Positions 16,512 through 26,298 are shown, counted from the first letter of the stretch. The stretch: DNA of 64,000 bases from Asanoa ishikariensis (GCF_900107455.1 NZ_FNQB01000004.1:506193-570192), one strand, 5' to 3'. The notes: generated by a model from the letters alone, not told the origin. Numbers and translations: made by a program.

Positions 16512-17382
16512 AGTGCACCCACCGGCGCTGGCCGCGCACCTGGACCGCGGTGATGAGCAGGATGACGGCGAACAGGATCCAGGACAGCGCGCTGGCCTCG
16601 CCGGCCCGGCCGTACCGGAAGGTGAGGTCGTAGATCTGGCCGACGACGACCTGGCTGGAGCCGGAGGGGCCCCCGCCGGTCATCACGTAGACCTGGTCGA
16701 AGACCTGGAAGCCGTTGATGAGCGAGATGACGACGACGAAGAACGTCGACGGTGACAGCAGCGGCAGGGTGACGCGCCAGAAGCGCTGCCACGCGCTCGC
16801 GCCGTCGGTGCGGGCGGCCTCCAGGACGTCCTGCGGGATCGCCTGGAGCCCGGCGAGCATGATGACCATGACGAAGCCGAGGTCCTTCCAGGCCGAGGCG
16901 AGAATGACGGCGGGCAGCGCCCAGGCGGGGTCCGTCCACCAGCCGGGCTGGGGTGCCCCGAGCGCGCCGAGCAGCGAGTTGACCAGCCCGCTGGACGGGT
17001 TGAGCAGCCACTTCCAGACGAGGGCGACGACCACCCAGCTCGTCACGACGGGCAGGAAGTACGCGGCGCGGAAGAAGGCACGGCCGGGCATCCGTTGGTT
17101 GAGCAGCAGGGCGAGGCCGAGCCCGCCGGCGAACACCAATGGCAGGTAGCCGGCGCAGTAGAGCAGCGTGTGTGCGAACACGTCGCGGGTCGCGGGGTCG
17201 CGAAGCAGCTCGGTGTAGTTGTCCAGCCCCACCCACTCCATCGGTGAGATGAGGTTCCAGCGGTGGAGGCTGACCCAGGCCGACGAGACCATGGGTACGG
17301 CGGTGAACAGCACGAGCGGGATCGCGCTGGGCAGGAGGAAGAACAGCACCCAGCCCCTGTTGCGCCAGCCGCGGCGGTTCAT
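16504..17382 (-). CDS. Sugar ABC transporter permease (MalF/UgpA type)
   Basis: The protein has 292 aa from ATG 17382, with six membrane spans and the EAA loop [20 protein letters not shown]. The ATG overlaps the stop of the ROK regulator gene as ATGA, and this fixes the start. It forms a heterodimer with the next permease. Confidence 0.93.
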   Translation of the reverse strand: MNRRGWRNRGWVLFFLLPSAIPLVLFTAVPMVSSAWVSLHRWNLISPMEWVGLDNYTELLRDPATRDVFAHTLLYCAGYLPLVFAGGLGLALLLNQRMPGRAFFRAAYFLPVVTSWVVVALVWKWLLNPSSGLVNSLLGALGAPQPGWWTDPAWALPAVILASAWKDLGFVMVIMLAGLQAIPQDVLEAARTDGASAWQRFWRVTLPLLSPSTFFVVVISLINGFQVFDQVYVMTGGGPSGSSQVVVGQIYDLTFRYGRAGEASALSWILFAVILLITAVQVRGQRRWVHYA

Positions 17383-18590
17383 CGGGCCGCCTCCGGGCCG
17401 GTCTGGAGCCGGGCGCGGACGAGCTCGCCCTGCGCACCCGCGGCGACCGCGTCGAACGGGGATGCCAACACCAGCGAGGCCGCGCCGACCGCCCACTGGT
17501 CCTCGGTCCACGAGTCGACCAGGCATCGGATGCCGCGCCGGGCGGGCATGAGCTGCCGCCGGAACGCTTCCTCGAAACCGGTCTCCCAGAACGCCCAGTC
17601 GCGGATGCCCTCACCCATCAGCACCACCAGCTCGGGGTCGACCGTGTGCACCACCCCGGCGAGCGTGCGCCCGAGCAGCCGGCCGGCGTCGTGGTAGATC
17701 TCCAGCGCCGCCGGCTGACCGGCGCGGGCGGCCTTGGCGAGGGTGGCGATCGTGCCGCGCGGCCCGATGGCACCGGCCCGGACGGCGGCGGCGACCAGCC
17801 CCGGCTCGCCGATGTAGGCCTCCAGGCAGCCGGTGTTGCCGCAGCCGCAGGTCGGTCCGTCGGCGGAGACCGGGATGTGCCCGATCTCGCCGGCGCCGCC
17901 GTGCGCTCCCCGGCTCACGGAGCCCTGGTAGACCATCCCGCAGCCGATGCCGAGGCCGATCGTGACCACCATGAACGAGGTGTGCTCGCGTCCGTGTCCG
18001 TAGACGATCTGGGCTGCCGCGAGCGTGTTGACGTCGTTGTCGACGAGGACCGGCACCCCGAGCGCGTCGCGCAGGCGCCGCCCGACCGGAACCTGGCTCC
18101 AGCCGAGCGTCGGCGCGTCGACCATGCCGGACGCCTGGGCGTCGACCGCCCCGGGCAGCCCGACGCCGACGCCGAGCAGGTGGCCGTCGTGCGCGGTGAC
18201 GACGTCCCGCAGGATGCCGCTGAGCGCTTCGAGTGCGGCCGGCCGCGCCGGGTCGAAGGGCTCGGACCGCGACGAGCGGACGGTGCCGTCGAGGTCGACG
18301 GTGACGACCGCGACGTGGTCGGCGGTCACCTTGGCGCCGATCGCGCCGCCCGCGGTGCGGACCAGGCCGAGCAGGGTCGCCGGACGGCCACCGTTGCTGG
18401 GCACCGAACGCAGCTCGGTGACGAGCTGGCGCTGGAGCAGCTCCTTGGTGGTCTGGGTGACGGTGGCGGGGCTGACCCCGAGCACGCGGGCGATGTCGGC
18501 GCGGGACGAGGCGCCCCGGGTGCCCAGCACGCCGAGCACGGCGGCGCGGACGAGGTCGCCGCGTGGAGAGACCTGCCCGGACCGCGCCAT
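17379..18590 (-). CDS. ROK-family transcriptional regulator
   Basis: The protein has 403 aa. A MarR-like winged helix occupies residues 10-75 (…[18 protein letters not shown]…), followed by a ROK sugar-kinase-like domain with the zinc-binding ROK signature [10 protein letters not shown]…[12 protein letters not shown] and GLGIGCG. ROK repressors release DNA when their sugar ligand binds. As the first gene of the importer-hydrolase operon it probably controls itself and the five downstream genes. A perfect palindrome lies 22 bases upstream of its ATG. Confidence 0.92.
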   Translation of the reverse strand: MARSGQVSPRGDLVRAAVLGVLGTRGASSRADIARVLGVSPATVTQTTKELLQRQLVTELRSVPSNGGRPATLLGLVRTAGGAIGAKVTADHVAVVTVDLDGTVRSSRSEPFDPARPAALEALSGILRDVVTAHDGHLLGVGVGLPGAVDAQASGMVDAPTLGWSQVPVGRRLRDALGVPVLVDNDVNTLAAAQIVYGHGREHTSFMVVTIGLGIGCGMVYQGSVSRGAHGGAGEIGHIPVSADGPTCGCGNTGCLEAYIGEPGLVAAAVRAGAIGPRGTIATLAKAARAGQPAALEIYHDAGRLLGRTLAGVVHTVDPELVVLMGEGIRDWAFWETGFEEAFRRQLMPARRGIRCLVDSWTEDQWAVGAASLVLASPFDAVAAGAQGELVRARLQTGPEAAR

Positions 18591-18612
18591 GCCGACACAC
18601 CCTTTGTTTGGA

Positions 18613-18624
18613 CCTAAATTTAGG
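18613..18624. promoter_or_regulatory. Palindromic operator candidate upstream of the ROK operon
   Basis: CCTAAATTTAGG is a perfect 12-base palindrome and notably AT-rich in this GC-rich DNA. It lies 22 bases before the ROK gene start, next to a TTTGTTTGG stretch. The position suits autoregulation by ROK; which bases are contacted is inference. Confidence 0.55.
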
Positions 18625-18772
18625 ACGCAATCTAGAGCGGCGTGGATCAGCCCGTCAAGACCCGGTCAGGCAGTGTCTCGACCAAACGGGCATAAACCTG
18701 CGAAAACCACTAAAAACGTGCGATGCCTCGCTAACCTCCGGAATGAAGCGCCGCGAAGCCTGAGGAGTCGCG

Positions 18773-19999
18773 ATGACCGACAAAGCCGTTCCGGCGGCGG
18801 AGCTCTACACCGATGAGTTCGCCGCCGACCCGTATCCCGCGTTCGCCAAGCTGCGCACCGACAGTCCAGTGTGTCCGGTCACTTCGCCGCGGTTCGACTC
18901 GTTCCTGATCACCAGGTTCGAGGACGCCAAGGCGGCGTTGAACGACCCGCGGCTGTCCAAGGACCTCTACGGTCCGGGCGACCACTACCTGCGCATCTTC
19001 GGGCCGAACTCGGCGGGCCTGAACAAGAACATGCTCAACTCGGATCCGCCGGAGCACAGCCGCCTGCGCCAGGTCACCGGTCGGGCGTTCGCGCCGCGCC
19101 GGATCGAGGCGCTGAGGCCGCGCGTCGCCGAGATCGTCTCGGGCCTGCTGGACAAGGTCGAGCCGCAGGGCAAGGCCGACCTGATGCGCGACTTCGCCAT
19201 CCCGTTGCCGATGCTGGTGGTCTCCGAGCTGCTCGGAATCCCGCGCACCGACAACGACAACGTGCTCGAGTGGACCCAGGTGATCCGCGAGTCCGGGTCG
19301 TCCGGCCGGCCACCTGCGGAGGAGAAGGCGCGGGTGCAGGAGGCGCAGGCCTGGCTGCACGGCTATCTGCAGGACCTCGTGACGGCCAAGCGCGCCGAGC
19401 CGGGCGACGACATGGTCAGCATGCTGATCAGCGCCTGTGACGAGGAGGGCGTGCTCTCCGAGCGGGAACTGGTCAGCACCGCGTTCCTGCTGCTGTTCGC
19501 CGGGCACCAGACCACCGCGGACTTCATCGGCAACGCGATGGTGGCGCTGCTGACCAACCCCGAGCAGCTCGCGCTGTTGCGGAAGACGCCCGAGCTGCTG
19601 CCGCACGCGATCGAGGAGCTGCTGCGCTTCGACGGGCCGCTGCCGGTGGCCAGTCCGCGGGTCGCCACCGAGGACCTCGAGTACCAGGGCGTGCGTATCC
19701 CTGAAGGCTCGATCGTCGGTGTGGTCATCAACTCCGCGAACCATGACTCGGCGCAGTTCGAGGACGGGGACCGCCTCGACCTGACCCGGGAACGCGGGCC
19801 GCATCTGGGTTTCGGCCACGGGGTGCACTACTGCCTCGGCGTCTCGCTCGCCCGCATGGAGGCGCAGATCGGCATCGGCGCGCTGCTGCGCCGGCTGCCC
19901 GGTCTCGCCCTGAGCGTGCCGGTCGACAAGCTGCGCCGGCTGCCGGCCGCGTCACCGTTCCGCGGGCTGATCGAGCTGCCGGTCCATTTCACCGCCTGA
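18773..19999 (+). CDS. Cytochrome P450
   Basis: The protein has 408 aa, a bacterial soluble class I P450. It shows the I-helix oxygen-binding motif AGHQTT, the ExxR of the K helix in EELLR, and the heme loop FGHGVHYCLG with the axial cysteine near residue 355. GAGGAG precedes the ATG. No ferredoxin gene is nearby, so electrons must come from a shared partner. It is the outermost gene on this side of the polyketide locus, 33 bases ahead of the tandem cyclase in the same direction, and probably hydroxylates the polyketide; position on the product is unknown. Confidence 0.9.
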   Translation: MTDKAVPAAELYTDEFAADPYPAFAKLRTDSPVCPVTSPRFDSFLITRFEDAKAALNDPRLSKDLYGPGDHYLRIFGPNSAGLNKNMLNSDPPEHSRLRQVTGRAFAPRRIEALRPRVAEIVSGLLDKVEPQGKADLMRDFAIPLPMLVVSELLGIPRTDNDNVLEWTQVIRESGSSGRPPAEEKARVQEAQAWLHGYLQDLVTAKRAEPGDDMVSMLISACDEEGVLSERELVSTAFLLLFAGHQTTADFIGNAMVALLTNPEQLALLRKTPELLPHAIEELLRFDGPLPVASPRVATEDLEYQGVRIPEGSIVGVVINSANHDSAQFEDGDRLDLTRERGPHLGFGHGVHYCLGVSLARMEAQIGIGALLRRLPGLALSVPVDKLRRLPAASPFRGLIELPVHFTA

Positions 20000-20032
20000 C
20001 GTCTGTATGTCCAATCCTCGTGAGGAGCTGCC

Positions 20033-20701
20033 GTGGTATTCCGCACTGTGATCGTCTGCCGCATCGTTCCGGGCAGTGAGCAGAAGGTCGCCGACGTGTT
20101 CGGCCACTACGACAAGGTGACCCGGCCGCAGGACGTCGGTGTGACCGGTCGCATCCTGTTGTCGCTGAAGGACCTCTACATCCACGTCGTCGAGCGCCCG
20201 CAGGACCCGGCGATCACCGGCAACAACCGCGGCCTGCCGGCGTTCAAGGAGATCGCCGAGCAGATCGCGCCGTACGTCACGCCGTACCCGCGCAACTGGG
20301 AGAACCCGTCCCACTCGGTGGCCAAGGAGTTCTACAGCTGGACCGCACCGGGGAAGACGGCCTCGGCCGGCGCCAACCCGCTGCTGATCGTCCAGCGGAT
20401 CAAGCCAGGCTCGGAGTCCGAGGTGGCGCGGATCTTCCGCGAGTCCGACGAGACCCCGCTGCCGACCCAGATGGGTGTCACGGGCCGGTGGCTCTACTCG
20501 ATCGACGACGTGTACGTGCATGTGATGGAGCGCACGGACGAGGCGGTCAAGGAGGGCCTGGGCTCCAACCACCACGCCCCGGCGTTCACGAAGATCATCG
20601 AGGACCTGGCGCCGTACGTGGCTCCGTACGACCCGGAGACCTGGCGTGGTCCGCAGGACTCGATGGCCAAGCCGTTCTACAGCTGGCGGGCCAGCGACTG
20701 A
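20033..20701 (+). CDS. Tandem-domain TcmI-type polyketide cyclase
   Basis: The protein has 222 aa and consists of two copies of the TcmI/WhiE-ORFVII polyketide cyclase fold, residues about 1-105 and 118-222. The repeats share RTVIVCRI/LLIVQRI starts, SLKDLYIHVVE/SIDDVYVHVME middles, and FYSW ends. Usual family members have one domain of about 110 aa and act as dimers, so this gene encodes a covalent dimer. The start is GTG 20033 with GAGGAG upstream. It would fold a late ring of the aromatic polyketide. A single-domain relative is encoded at 25978-26298 on the other strand. Confidence 0.88.
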   Translation: MVFRTVIVCRIVPGSEQKVADVFGHYDKVTRPQDVGVTGRILLSLKDLYIHVVERPQDPAITGNNRGLPAFKEIAEQIAPYVTPYPRNWENPSHSVAKEFYSWTAPGKTASAGANPLLIVQRIKPGSESEVARIFRESDETPLPTQMGVTGRWLYSIDDVYVHVMERTDEAVKEGLGSNHHAPAFTKIIEDLAPYVAPYDPETWRGPQDSMAKPFYSWRASD

Positions 20702-20716
20702 TCGGCGGCGCGTGGT

Positions 20717-20752
20717 GGCGGGGGTGTGGGCAGGTGTGCCCGCACCCCCGCC
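20717..20752. terminator. Strong hairpin terminator after the tandem cyclase
   Basis: The arms 20717-20732 and 20737-20752 make a 16-bp stem with one G-T pair and a 4-base loop. It insulates the STAND pair from the P450-cyclase unit. Confidence 0.8.
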
Positions 20753-20758
20753 GCGCGT

Positions 20759-20772
20759 TATAAATGGCCTAA
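20759..20772 (+). promoter_or_regulatory. Probable leaderless promoter of the STAND pair
   Basis: A TATAAAT element (20759-20765) ends six bases before ATG 20772, with no Shine-Dalgarno in between. This spacing would place the transcription start on the ATG, as in leaderless actinobacterial genes. No convincing -35 box is seen because the preceding bases belong to the terminator stem. Confidence 0.4.
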
Positions 20773-23366
20773 TGACAGACGTTCGGGCTGATGTGACCGG
20801 GGGCACGTCCGACCGGGTCATCCTGACACCGGACCAGCGGGTCCGGGTGTTCGTCAGCTCGACGCTCACGGAGCTGGCGGCCGAGCGGGAGGCGGTCCGG
20901 GAGGCCGTGGAGCGGCTGCACCTGTTGACGGTGATGTTCGAGGCAGGCGCCCGCCCGCACGCCCCGCGTGACGTCTACCGCTCGTATCTCGCGCAGAGCC
21001 AGATCTTCGTCGGCATCTACGACGAGAGCTACGGCTGGGTCGGGCCCGACTCGGCGATCTCCGGGCTGGCGGACGAGTACCGCCTGGCGCGGGGATTGCC
21101 CCGGCTGGTCTACGTGAAGGAACCGGCGCCGGCGCGGGACCCGCGACTGGCCGACCTGCTGGCGGACGTCGAGGCCGACATCAACGTCGTCCGCCGCCGG
21201 TTCCGGTCACCCGACGAGCTGCGGGGCCTCGTCGAGCGCGACCTCGCGGCGCTGCTCTCGCAGCGGTTCCACCAGACCCGGCAGGCGCGGGCCGGCGAAC
21301 CGGGGGAGGTCCTGCATGTCCCGTTGGCCCGCACCCCTTTGGTGGGACGCGAGCACGAGCTCGACCTGCTGAGCTCCCGGCTGACCCAGGACCGCGTGCA
21401 GTTGCTGACGCTGGCCGGTCCGGGTGGGGTGGGCAAGACGCGACTGGCGACGGCGCTGGCCGAGCGCGTCGCGTCCGGCTATCCCGACGGCGTGCGGTTC
21501 GTCGACCTCGCGACCGCCGGCAGCGTCGACAACGTCGGCGACGTGTTCGCCCGCGCGCTGCGGCTGCGTACCTCCGACGGCGTGGGTTCGTTCGACGACG
21601 TCGAGTCGTTCCTGCGCTCCAAGCGGATGCTGCTCGTCGTCGACAACTTCGAACACGTCGCAGGTGCCGCGCCGGGGCTGGCCGCGCTGCTGCGCGCGGC
21701 GCCCGGCGTGACCGCGGTGGTGACCAGCAGGGCTCCGCTGCGGCTGTCCGACGAGCGGGTGTACCGCGTGCCGCCGTTGCGCTCGGCGCCCAAGTCGACC
21801 CGCTTCGACGTGGCCACGCTCACCCAGCGGTTCAGCGCCGTGCGCCTCTTCGTCGACCGCGCCCGCGCCGCCGACCGGCGGTTCGCGTTGACGGACGACA
21901 ACGTCGAAGCGGTGCTGGAGATCACCCGTCGGCTCGGCGGCGTCCCGTTGGCCATCGAGCTGGCCGCGGCCCGGGTCCCTCTGCTGCCGCCCATGGCGAT
22001 CGCCGCGCTGCTGGACGACCAGCTCAGCCTGCTGACCGGCGGCCAGCGCGACCTGCCGGCCCGGCAGCGGACGGTGCGCGACACGTTGGCCTGGAGCTAC
22101 CGGCTGCTGCCGCCGGACGCACAGAAGCTGTTCGCCCGGACCGGGGTGTTCACAGGCGGGTTCGACCTCGCGGCGATCGAGGCGGTGTGCGCGGACGAGT
22201 CGTTCGACGTCTTCGCGGCACTGGAGTCACTTGTGGACGCCGCACTCGTCGAGCCGGACGACCATGACCGCTTCCGGATGGTCGACAGCGTCCGTTTGTA
22301 CGCGCTGGAGCGGCTCGGGGCCGACGACGACGTGACCGCGGCACGCGACCGGCACGCGGCCCACTTCCTGGATGCCGCCCTGCGCGCGGCGCCGTACCTG
22401 AACACCGTCGACTCACCCGTCTGGCTGGACCGGCTCGACCGGGAGCACGCCAACCTCGGCGCGGCGACCGAGTGGTTCCTGGACTCCGGCCGGCCCGCCG
22501 ACGCGCTTCGGATCGGCTGGGCGATCTGGCCGCTGTGGTGGCAGCGCGGGTACGTCGACGAGGCCGCGCGTGTCGTCAGCCGGATCCTCGACGGTGCCGA
22601 CCAGCTCTCGCCGAAGCTGCACGGCCGGGCGCTGGTGGCCTCAGGTGCGATGGCGCTCGTGTCGGGCCAGGACGCCCAGGCGCGCATCGACTTCGAGCGG
22701 GCGCGCGAGCTGGCCCGGGTGGCCGACGATCCCGTCACCGAGGCCCGCGCGCTTGGCCCGCTCGGCTCCTTCGCGAGCCGTGACGGTGACCACGAGCGGG
22801 CCGGCCGGCTGCTCCGTGAGGCGTACGAACTGGCGCTCAGCGGTGACGAGCAATGGCTGATCAGCCTCTTCCACAGCCGGATCGGGATGATCGCGTTCCG
22901 GCAGGGCGACCGGGCGGCCGCCGGTCGCCACCTCGATGACGCGGTGCGGGTCTCCGCGCAGGGCGGGGACGAGCTCGGCATGGTGGTCGCCCGCTACACG
23001 TCCGCCGCCGTGCGGTCGGCGGACGGCGACGGTGCGGGCGCCCACGACAGCCTCCTGGCCGGCCTGCGGTTGGCCGCGCGCAGCGGCGACCAGGCCAGTG
23101 TGGGGCTGTTCCTCGCGGCGTTCGCGGACCTGGCGGGCGCGGACGGCCGGCTGGTCCGGGCCGTACGGCTGGCCGCCGCCGCGGGGAGTTTCCAGACACC
23201 GTCGAGCAAGCTGTGGATGCGGGCGTACGTGCCACCCTGGCCTGTCGCCGGTCCGGACCTCGCGACGATGCGGGCCGGGCTCGGCGACGACCGCTTCGAC
23301 CGCGCCTGGCGTGAGGGCGAGCGACTCGGGCTGCGCGGCGCCATCGACGAGGCGGCCCAGGAGTGA
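20772..23366 (+). CDS. STAND ATPase: DUF4062-NB-ARC-TPR protein (second paralogue)
   Basis: The protein has 864 aa. DUF4062 is at about 22-165 (VRVFVSSTLTELAAERE start, RPHAPRDVYRSYLAQSQIFV). The NB-ARC NTPase follows, with Walker A GPGGVGKT at 216-223, a MLLVVDNFEHV Walker B, VVTSRAPLRL sensor and GGVPLAIELAAARV motif. TPR-like helical repeats fill the C-terminal third. The start is ATG 20772; earlier in-frame starts would run through the terminator hairpin. It is coupled by GTGA to the next gene, a close paralogue, so the two probably form one hetero-complex or a switch with two inputs. A regulatory or defence role is equally conceivable; no enzyme role in polyketide assembly is suggested. 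Confidence 0.85.
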   Translation: MTDVRADVTGGTSDRVILTPDQRVRVFVSSTLTELAAEREAVREAVERLHLLTVMFEAGARPHAPRDVYRSYLAQSQIFVGIYDESYGWVGPDSAISGLADEYRLARGLPRLVYVKEPAPARDPRLADLLADVEADINVVRRRFRSPDELRGLVERDLAALLSQRFHQTRQARAGEPGEVLHVPLARTPLVGREHELDLLSSRLTQDRVQLLTLAGPGGVGKTRLATALAERVASGYPDGVRFVDLATAGSVDNVGDVFARALRLRTSDGVGSFDDVESFLRSKRMLLVVDNFEHVAGAAPGLAALLRAAPGVTAVVTSRAPLRLSDERVYRVPPLRSAPKSTRFDVATLTQRFSAVRLFVDRARAADRRFALTDDNVEAVLEITRRLGGVPLAIELAAARVPLLPPMAIAALLDDQLSLLTGGQRDLPARQRTVRDTLAWSYRLLPPDAQKLFARTGVFTGGFDLAAIEAVCADESFDVFAALESLVDAALVEPDDHDRFRMVDSVRLYALERLGADDDVTAARDRHAAHFLDAALRAAPYLNTVDSPVWLDRLDREHANLGAATEWFLDSGRPADALRIGWAIWPLWWQRGYVDEAARVVSRILDGADQLSPKLHGRALVASGAMALVSGQDAQARIDFERARELARVADDPVTEARALGPLGSFASRDGDHERAGRLLREAYELALSGDEQWLISLFHSRIGMIAFRQGDRAAAGRHLDDAVRVSAQGGDELGMVVARYTSAAVRSADGDGAGAHDSLLAGLRLAARSGDQASVGLFLAAFADLAGADGRLVRAVRLAAAAGSFQTPSSKLWMRAYVPPWPVAGPDLATMRAGLGDDRFDRAWREGERLGLRGAIDEAAQE

Positions 23367-25996
23367 CGTCCGACCTGATCCTGACTCCGGACCAGCGGGT
23401 GCGCGTGTTCGTCAGCTCGACACTCACGGAGCTCGCGGCCGAGCGGCAGGCGGTCAGCGATGCCGTGGTCGGGCTCCACCTGGTGCCGGTCATGTTCGAG
23501 TCCGGCGCCCGCCCCCACGCACCCAGCGACGTCTACCGGTCCTACCTCGCCCAGAGCCAGGTCTTCGTCGGCGTCTACGACGAGAGCTACGGCTGGATCG
23601 GCCCCGACTCGACGATCTCCGGCCTGGCGGAGGAGTACGGCCTGGCGCGCGACCTGCCCCGGCTGATCTACGTGAAGGAACCGGCACCGGGCCGCGACGC
23701 GCGCCTGGCGGACCTGCTGGCGCGGATGGACCGGGACGCCGCCGTCTCCTACCGCTCGTTCCGCTCACCGGACGAGCTGCGCGGTCATGTCGAACGGGAT
23801 CTCGCCGCGTTGCTCTCCCTGCACTTCGACCAGGCCCGCCGGACGCCGCGGGACTCGGACACCGGTGCCGGCGACGGGATTCCGGTGGCCCGCACCCCGT
23901 TGGTGGGTCGGGAGCACGAGCTCGACGTGCTGGCCGCCCTGCTGACCGACGAGCGTGTGCCGTTGCTGACCCTGGCCGGTCCGGGCGGCGTCGGGAAGAC
24001 GAGGTTGGCCGGCGCCCTCGCCGCACGCGTCGCGGCGGGATATCCCGACGGCGTCCGCTACGTCGATCTGTCCGCGGTCACCGGTGGCGACGCGGCCGGT
24101 GAGGCGTTCGCCCGAGCCCTGCGACTGCGTACCTCCGGCGGTGTGGCCGCGTTCGCCGACGTCGTGTCGTTCCTGCGCTCCAAGCGGCTCTTGCTGGTCG
24201 TCGACAACTTCGAGCAGATCGTCGACCTGGCGCCACGCCTCACGACGCTGTTGCGCGCGGCGCCGGGCGTGTCCGTGGTGGTGACCAGCCGGGTCCCGCT
24301 GCGGCTGAGTGTCGAACGGGTGTTCCGGGTGCCCCCGCTGCGTTCCGCGCCGGACTCCGCCCGCCACGACCTGGCCATGATCACCCAGCGGTTCAGCGCC
24401 GTCCGGCTCTTCGTGGACCGCGCCCGGGCGGCCGACCGGCGGTTCGCCCTGACCGACGACAACGCCGCCGCGGTGCTGGAGATCACCCGCCGGCTCGGCG
24501 GCATACCGTTGGCCATCGAGCTGGCGGCCGCGCGGGTCCCGCTGCTGCCGCCCGCGGCCATCGCCGCCCTCCTCGACGACCAGCTCAGCCTGTTGACCAG
24601 CGGCCGGCGTGACCTGCCGGAGCGGCAACGGACCGTGCGGGACACGCTGGCCTGGAGCCACCGGCTGCTGCCGCACGACGCGCAGCGGCTGTTGGCCCGG
24701 ACCGGGGTGTTCGCCGGTGGGTTCGACCTCGCCGCGATCGAGGCGGTGTGCGTCTGCGACGAGGAACCGATGGACACTTTCGGTGCCCTGGAATCCCTTG
24801 TGGACGCCGCATTGGTCGAGCCGGACGGCGACGACCGCTTCCGGCTGGCCGAGAGCGTGCGTGACTTCGCCCGGGAGCGGCTCGCCGAGGTCGGCGAATG
24901 GGACGTGACGCACGACCGGCACGCGGCGTACTTCCGCGACCTGGCTCTGCGCGCCGAGCCTCATCTCAACACCGCCGACTCGCCGGAGTGGCTGAGTCGG
25001 ATCGAGCGCGACCACCGCAACCTCGACGCCGCGCTGGACCGGCTCCTTGACACCGGCCGGCCGGTCGAGGCGGTCGAGGTGTGCTGGGGCCTCTGGCTGT
25101 TCTGGTGGCGGCGCGGCCACATCGACGAAGGCGTGCGCTACCTGCGACGTGTCCTGGCGGACCCGGACGTGCTGCCGCCGGCTGTGCGCGGCCGCGCGCT
25201 GGTCGTCGCCGCCGCCATGGCCTACGTCTCCGGCCAGGACGACGAGGCCCGCACCACCTTCGAACAGGCGCGGGAGCTGGCCCGGGCGGCGGGTGACGAC
25301 GTCGCCGAGGCCCACGCGCTCGGCCCGCTCGGCACCTACGCGGCCCGCGCCGGCGACATCGACCGCGGGCGCGAACTGCTGGGCCAGGCGTATGAGCTCG
25401 CGGTGCGCGGCAACCGGCTCTGGCTGGTCAGTCTCTTCCACTGCCGGCTCGGCATGATCGCCTTCCGGTCGGGCGACGCGGCGGGTGCCGTGCGGCATCT
25501 CGACGAGGCCAAACGGGTCGCGGCGGAGGTCGACGACGAGCTCGGGCTGGTCGTCGCCCACTACTCGGCCGCGGTGGTGCGGGTCGCGACGGGCGACCTG
25601 GCCGGCGCTCACGCCAACCTCGTGGCGGGCCTGCGGTCCGCCTCGAAGAGCGGCGACCTGGCCTGCGCCGGGTGGATTCTCGTCGCGCTGTCAGACGTGG
25701 CCGCCGCCCGAGGCCGGTTGGTCCGGTCCGTGCGGCTGGCCGCCGCGGCCGCCACGTTCCGGACGCCGTCGGGCAAGCTGTGGATGCGGGCGTACGTGCC
25801 GCCGTGGCCGACCGCCGGCGCCGACCTCGCGGAGCTCCGGGTGCGCCTGGGCGACGAGCGGTACGAGCGGAGCCGGCGTGAGGGCGAACGGCTCGGGCTC
25901 GCGGGCGCGGTCGAGGAGGCGGCGCGGGACGACGAAGCGGGCGCCCCCGAAGGGACGCCCGCCCAGGTCGACGAACCTCAGCCGCGCCAGTGGTAG
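23363..25996 (+). CDS. STAND ATPase: DUF4062-NB-ARC-TPR protein (third paralogue)
   Basis: The protein has 877 aa with the same architecture: DUF4062 at about 8-155, Walker A GPGGVGKT at 206-213, LLLVVDNFEQI Walker B, VVTSRVPLRL sensor, GGIPLAIELAAARV and C-terminal TPR-like repeats. Long stretches are nearly identical to the preceding gene, which indicates tandem duplication. GTG 23363 overlaps the previous stop as GTGA. Its 3' end overlaps the converging cyclase gene by 19 bases, so the pair is tightly wedged inside the polyketide locus. Confidence 0.85.
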   Translation: MTSDLILTPDQRVRVFVSSTLTELAAERQAVSDAVVGLHLVPVMFESGARPHAPSDVYRSYLAQSQVFVGVYDESYGWIGPDSTISGLAEEYGLARDLPRLIYVKEPAPGRDARLADLLARMDRDAAVSYRSFRSPDELRGHVERDLAALLSLHFDQARRTPRDSDTGAGDGIPVARTPLVGREHELDVLAALLTDERVPLLTLAGPGGVGKTRLAGALAARVAAGYPDGVRYVDLSAVTGGDAAGEAFARALRLRTSGGVAAFADVVSFLRSKRLLLVVDNFEQIVDLAPRLTTLLRAAPGVSVVVTSRVPLRLSVERVFRVPPLRSAPDSARHDLAMITQRFSAVRLFVDRARAADRRFALTDDNAAAVLEITRRLGGIPLAIELAAARVPLLPPAAIAALLDDQLSLLTSGRRDLPERQRTVRDTLAWSHRLLPHDAQRLLARTGVFAGGFDLAAIEAVCVCDEEPMDTFGALESLVDAALVEPDGDDRFRLAESVRDFARERLAEVGEWDVTHDRHAAYFRDLALRAEPHLNTADSPEWLSRIERDHRNLDAALDRLLDTGRPVEAVEVCWGLWLFWWRRGHIDEGVRYLRRVLADPDVLPPAVRGRALVVAAAMAYVSGQDDEARTTFEQARELARAAGDDVAEAHALGPLGTYAARAGDIDRGRELLGQAYELAVRGNRLWLVSLFHCRLGMIAFRSGDAAGAVRHLDEAKRVAAEVDDELGLVVAHYSAAVVRVATGDLAGAHANLVAGLRSASKSGDLACAGWILVALSDVAAARGRLVRSVRLAAAAATFRTPSGKLWMRAYVPPWPTAGADLAELRVRLGDERYERSRREGERLGLAGAVEEAARDDEAGAPEGTPAQVDEPQPRQW

Positions 25997-26298
25997 AACT
26001 CCCGGGCCACCGCGTCCTGCGGTGACTTCCAGGTCTGCGGGTCGTACGGCTTGATGTAGGCCCGCAGGTCGTCGCTGATCTGCTTGAACCCGGCCATGCC
26101 GGGGCCCTTGCGCAGCGCCTCGGTCGGGTCCTCGGCGAACTCGATGACGTGCAGGTAGAGGTCGTTGAGCGAGTAGAGCGAGCGGGCCCTCACCCCCAGG
26201 TCGTGCGGGAGTGAGGTGGCGTCGGACGCCGCGAAGATCTGGGCCACCGACTGCTGGGAGTCGGGCTGGATCTTGGCAACGATCACGGTGCGGTTCAT
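25978..26298 (-). CDS. TcmI/WhiE-ORFVII-type polyketide cyclase
   Basis: The protein has 106 aa, one TcmI-type domain (NRTVIVAKIQPDSQQSVAQI start, SLNDLYLHVIE, AREFYHW end). Members close a late ring of aromatic polyketides. It is the last gene of the long leftward PKS operon; its ATG overlaps the monooxygenase stop as ATGA, and GGGAGGAAA precedes it. Confidence 0.9.
   Translation of the reverse strand: MNRTVIVAKIQPDSQQSVAQIFAASDATSLPHDLGVRARSLYSLNDLYLHVIEFAEDPTEALRKGPGMAGFKQISDDLRAYIKPYDPQTWKSPQDAVAREFYHWRG

Noticed and set aside
14410-17382. Missing ATPase as a sign of a broken sugar importer
   Set aside because: Actinomycete family-1 sugar importers usually share one multi-purpose ATPase encoded elsewhere, so its absence here is normal.
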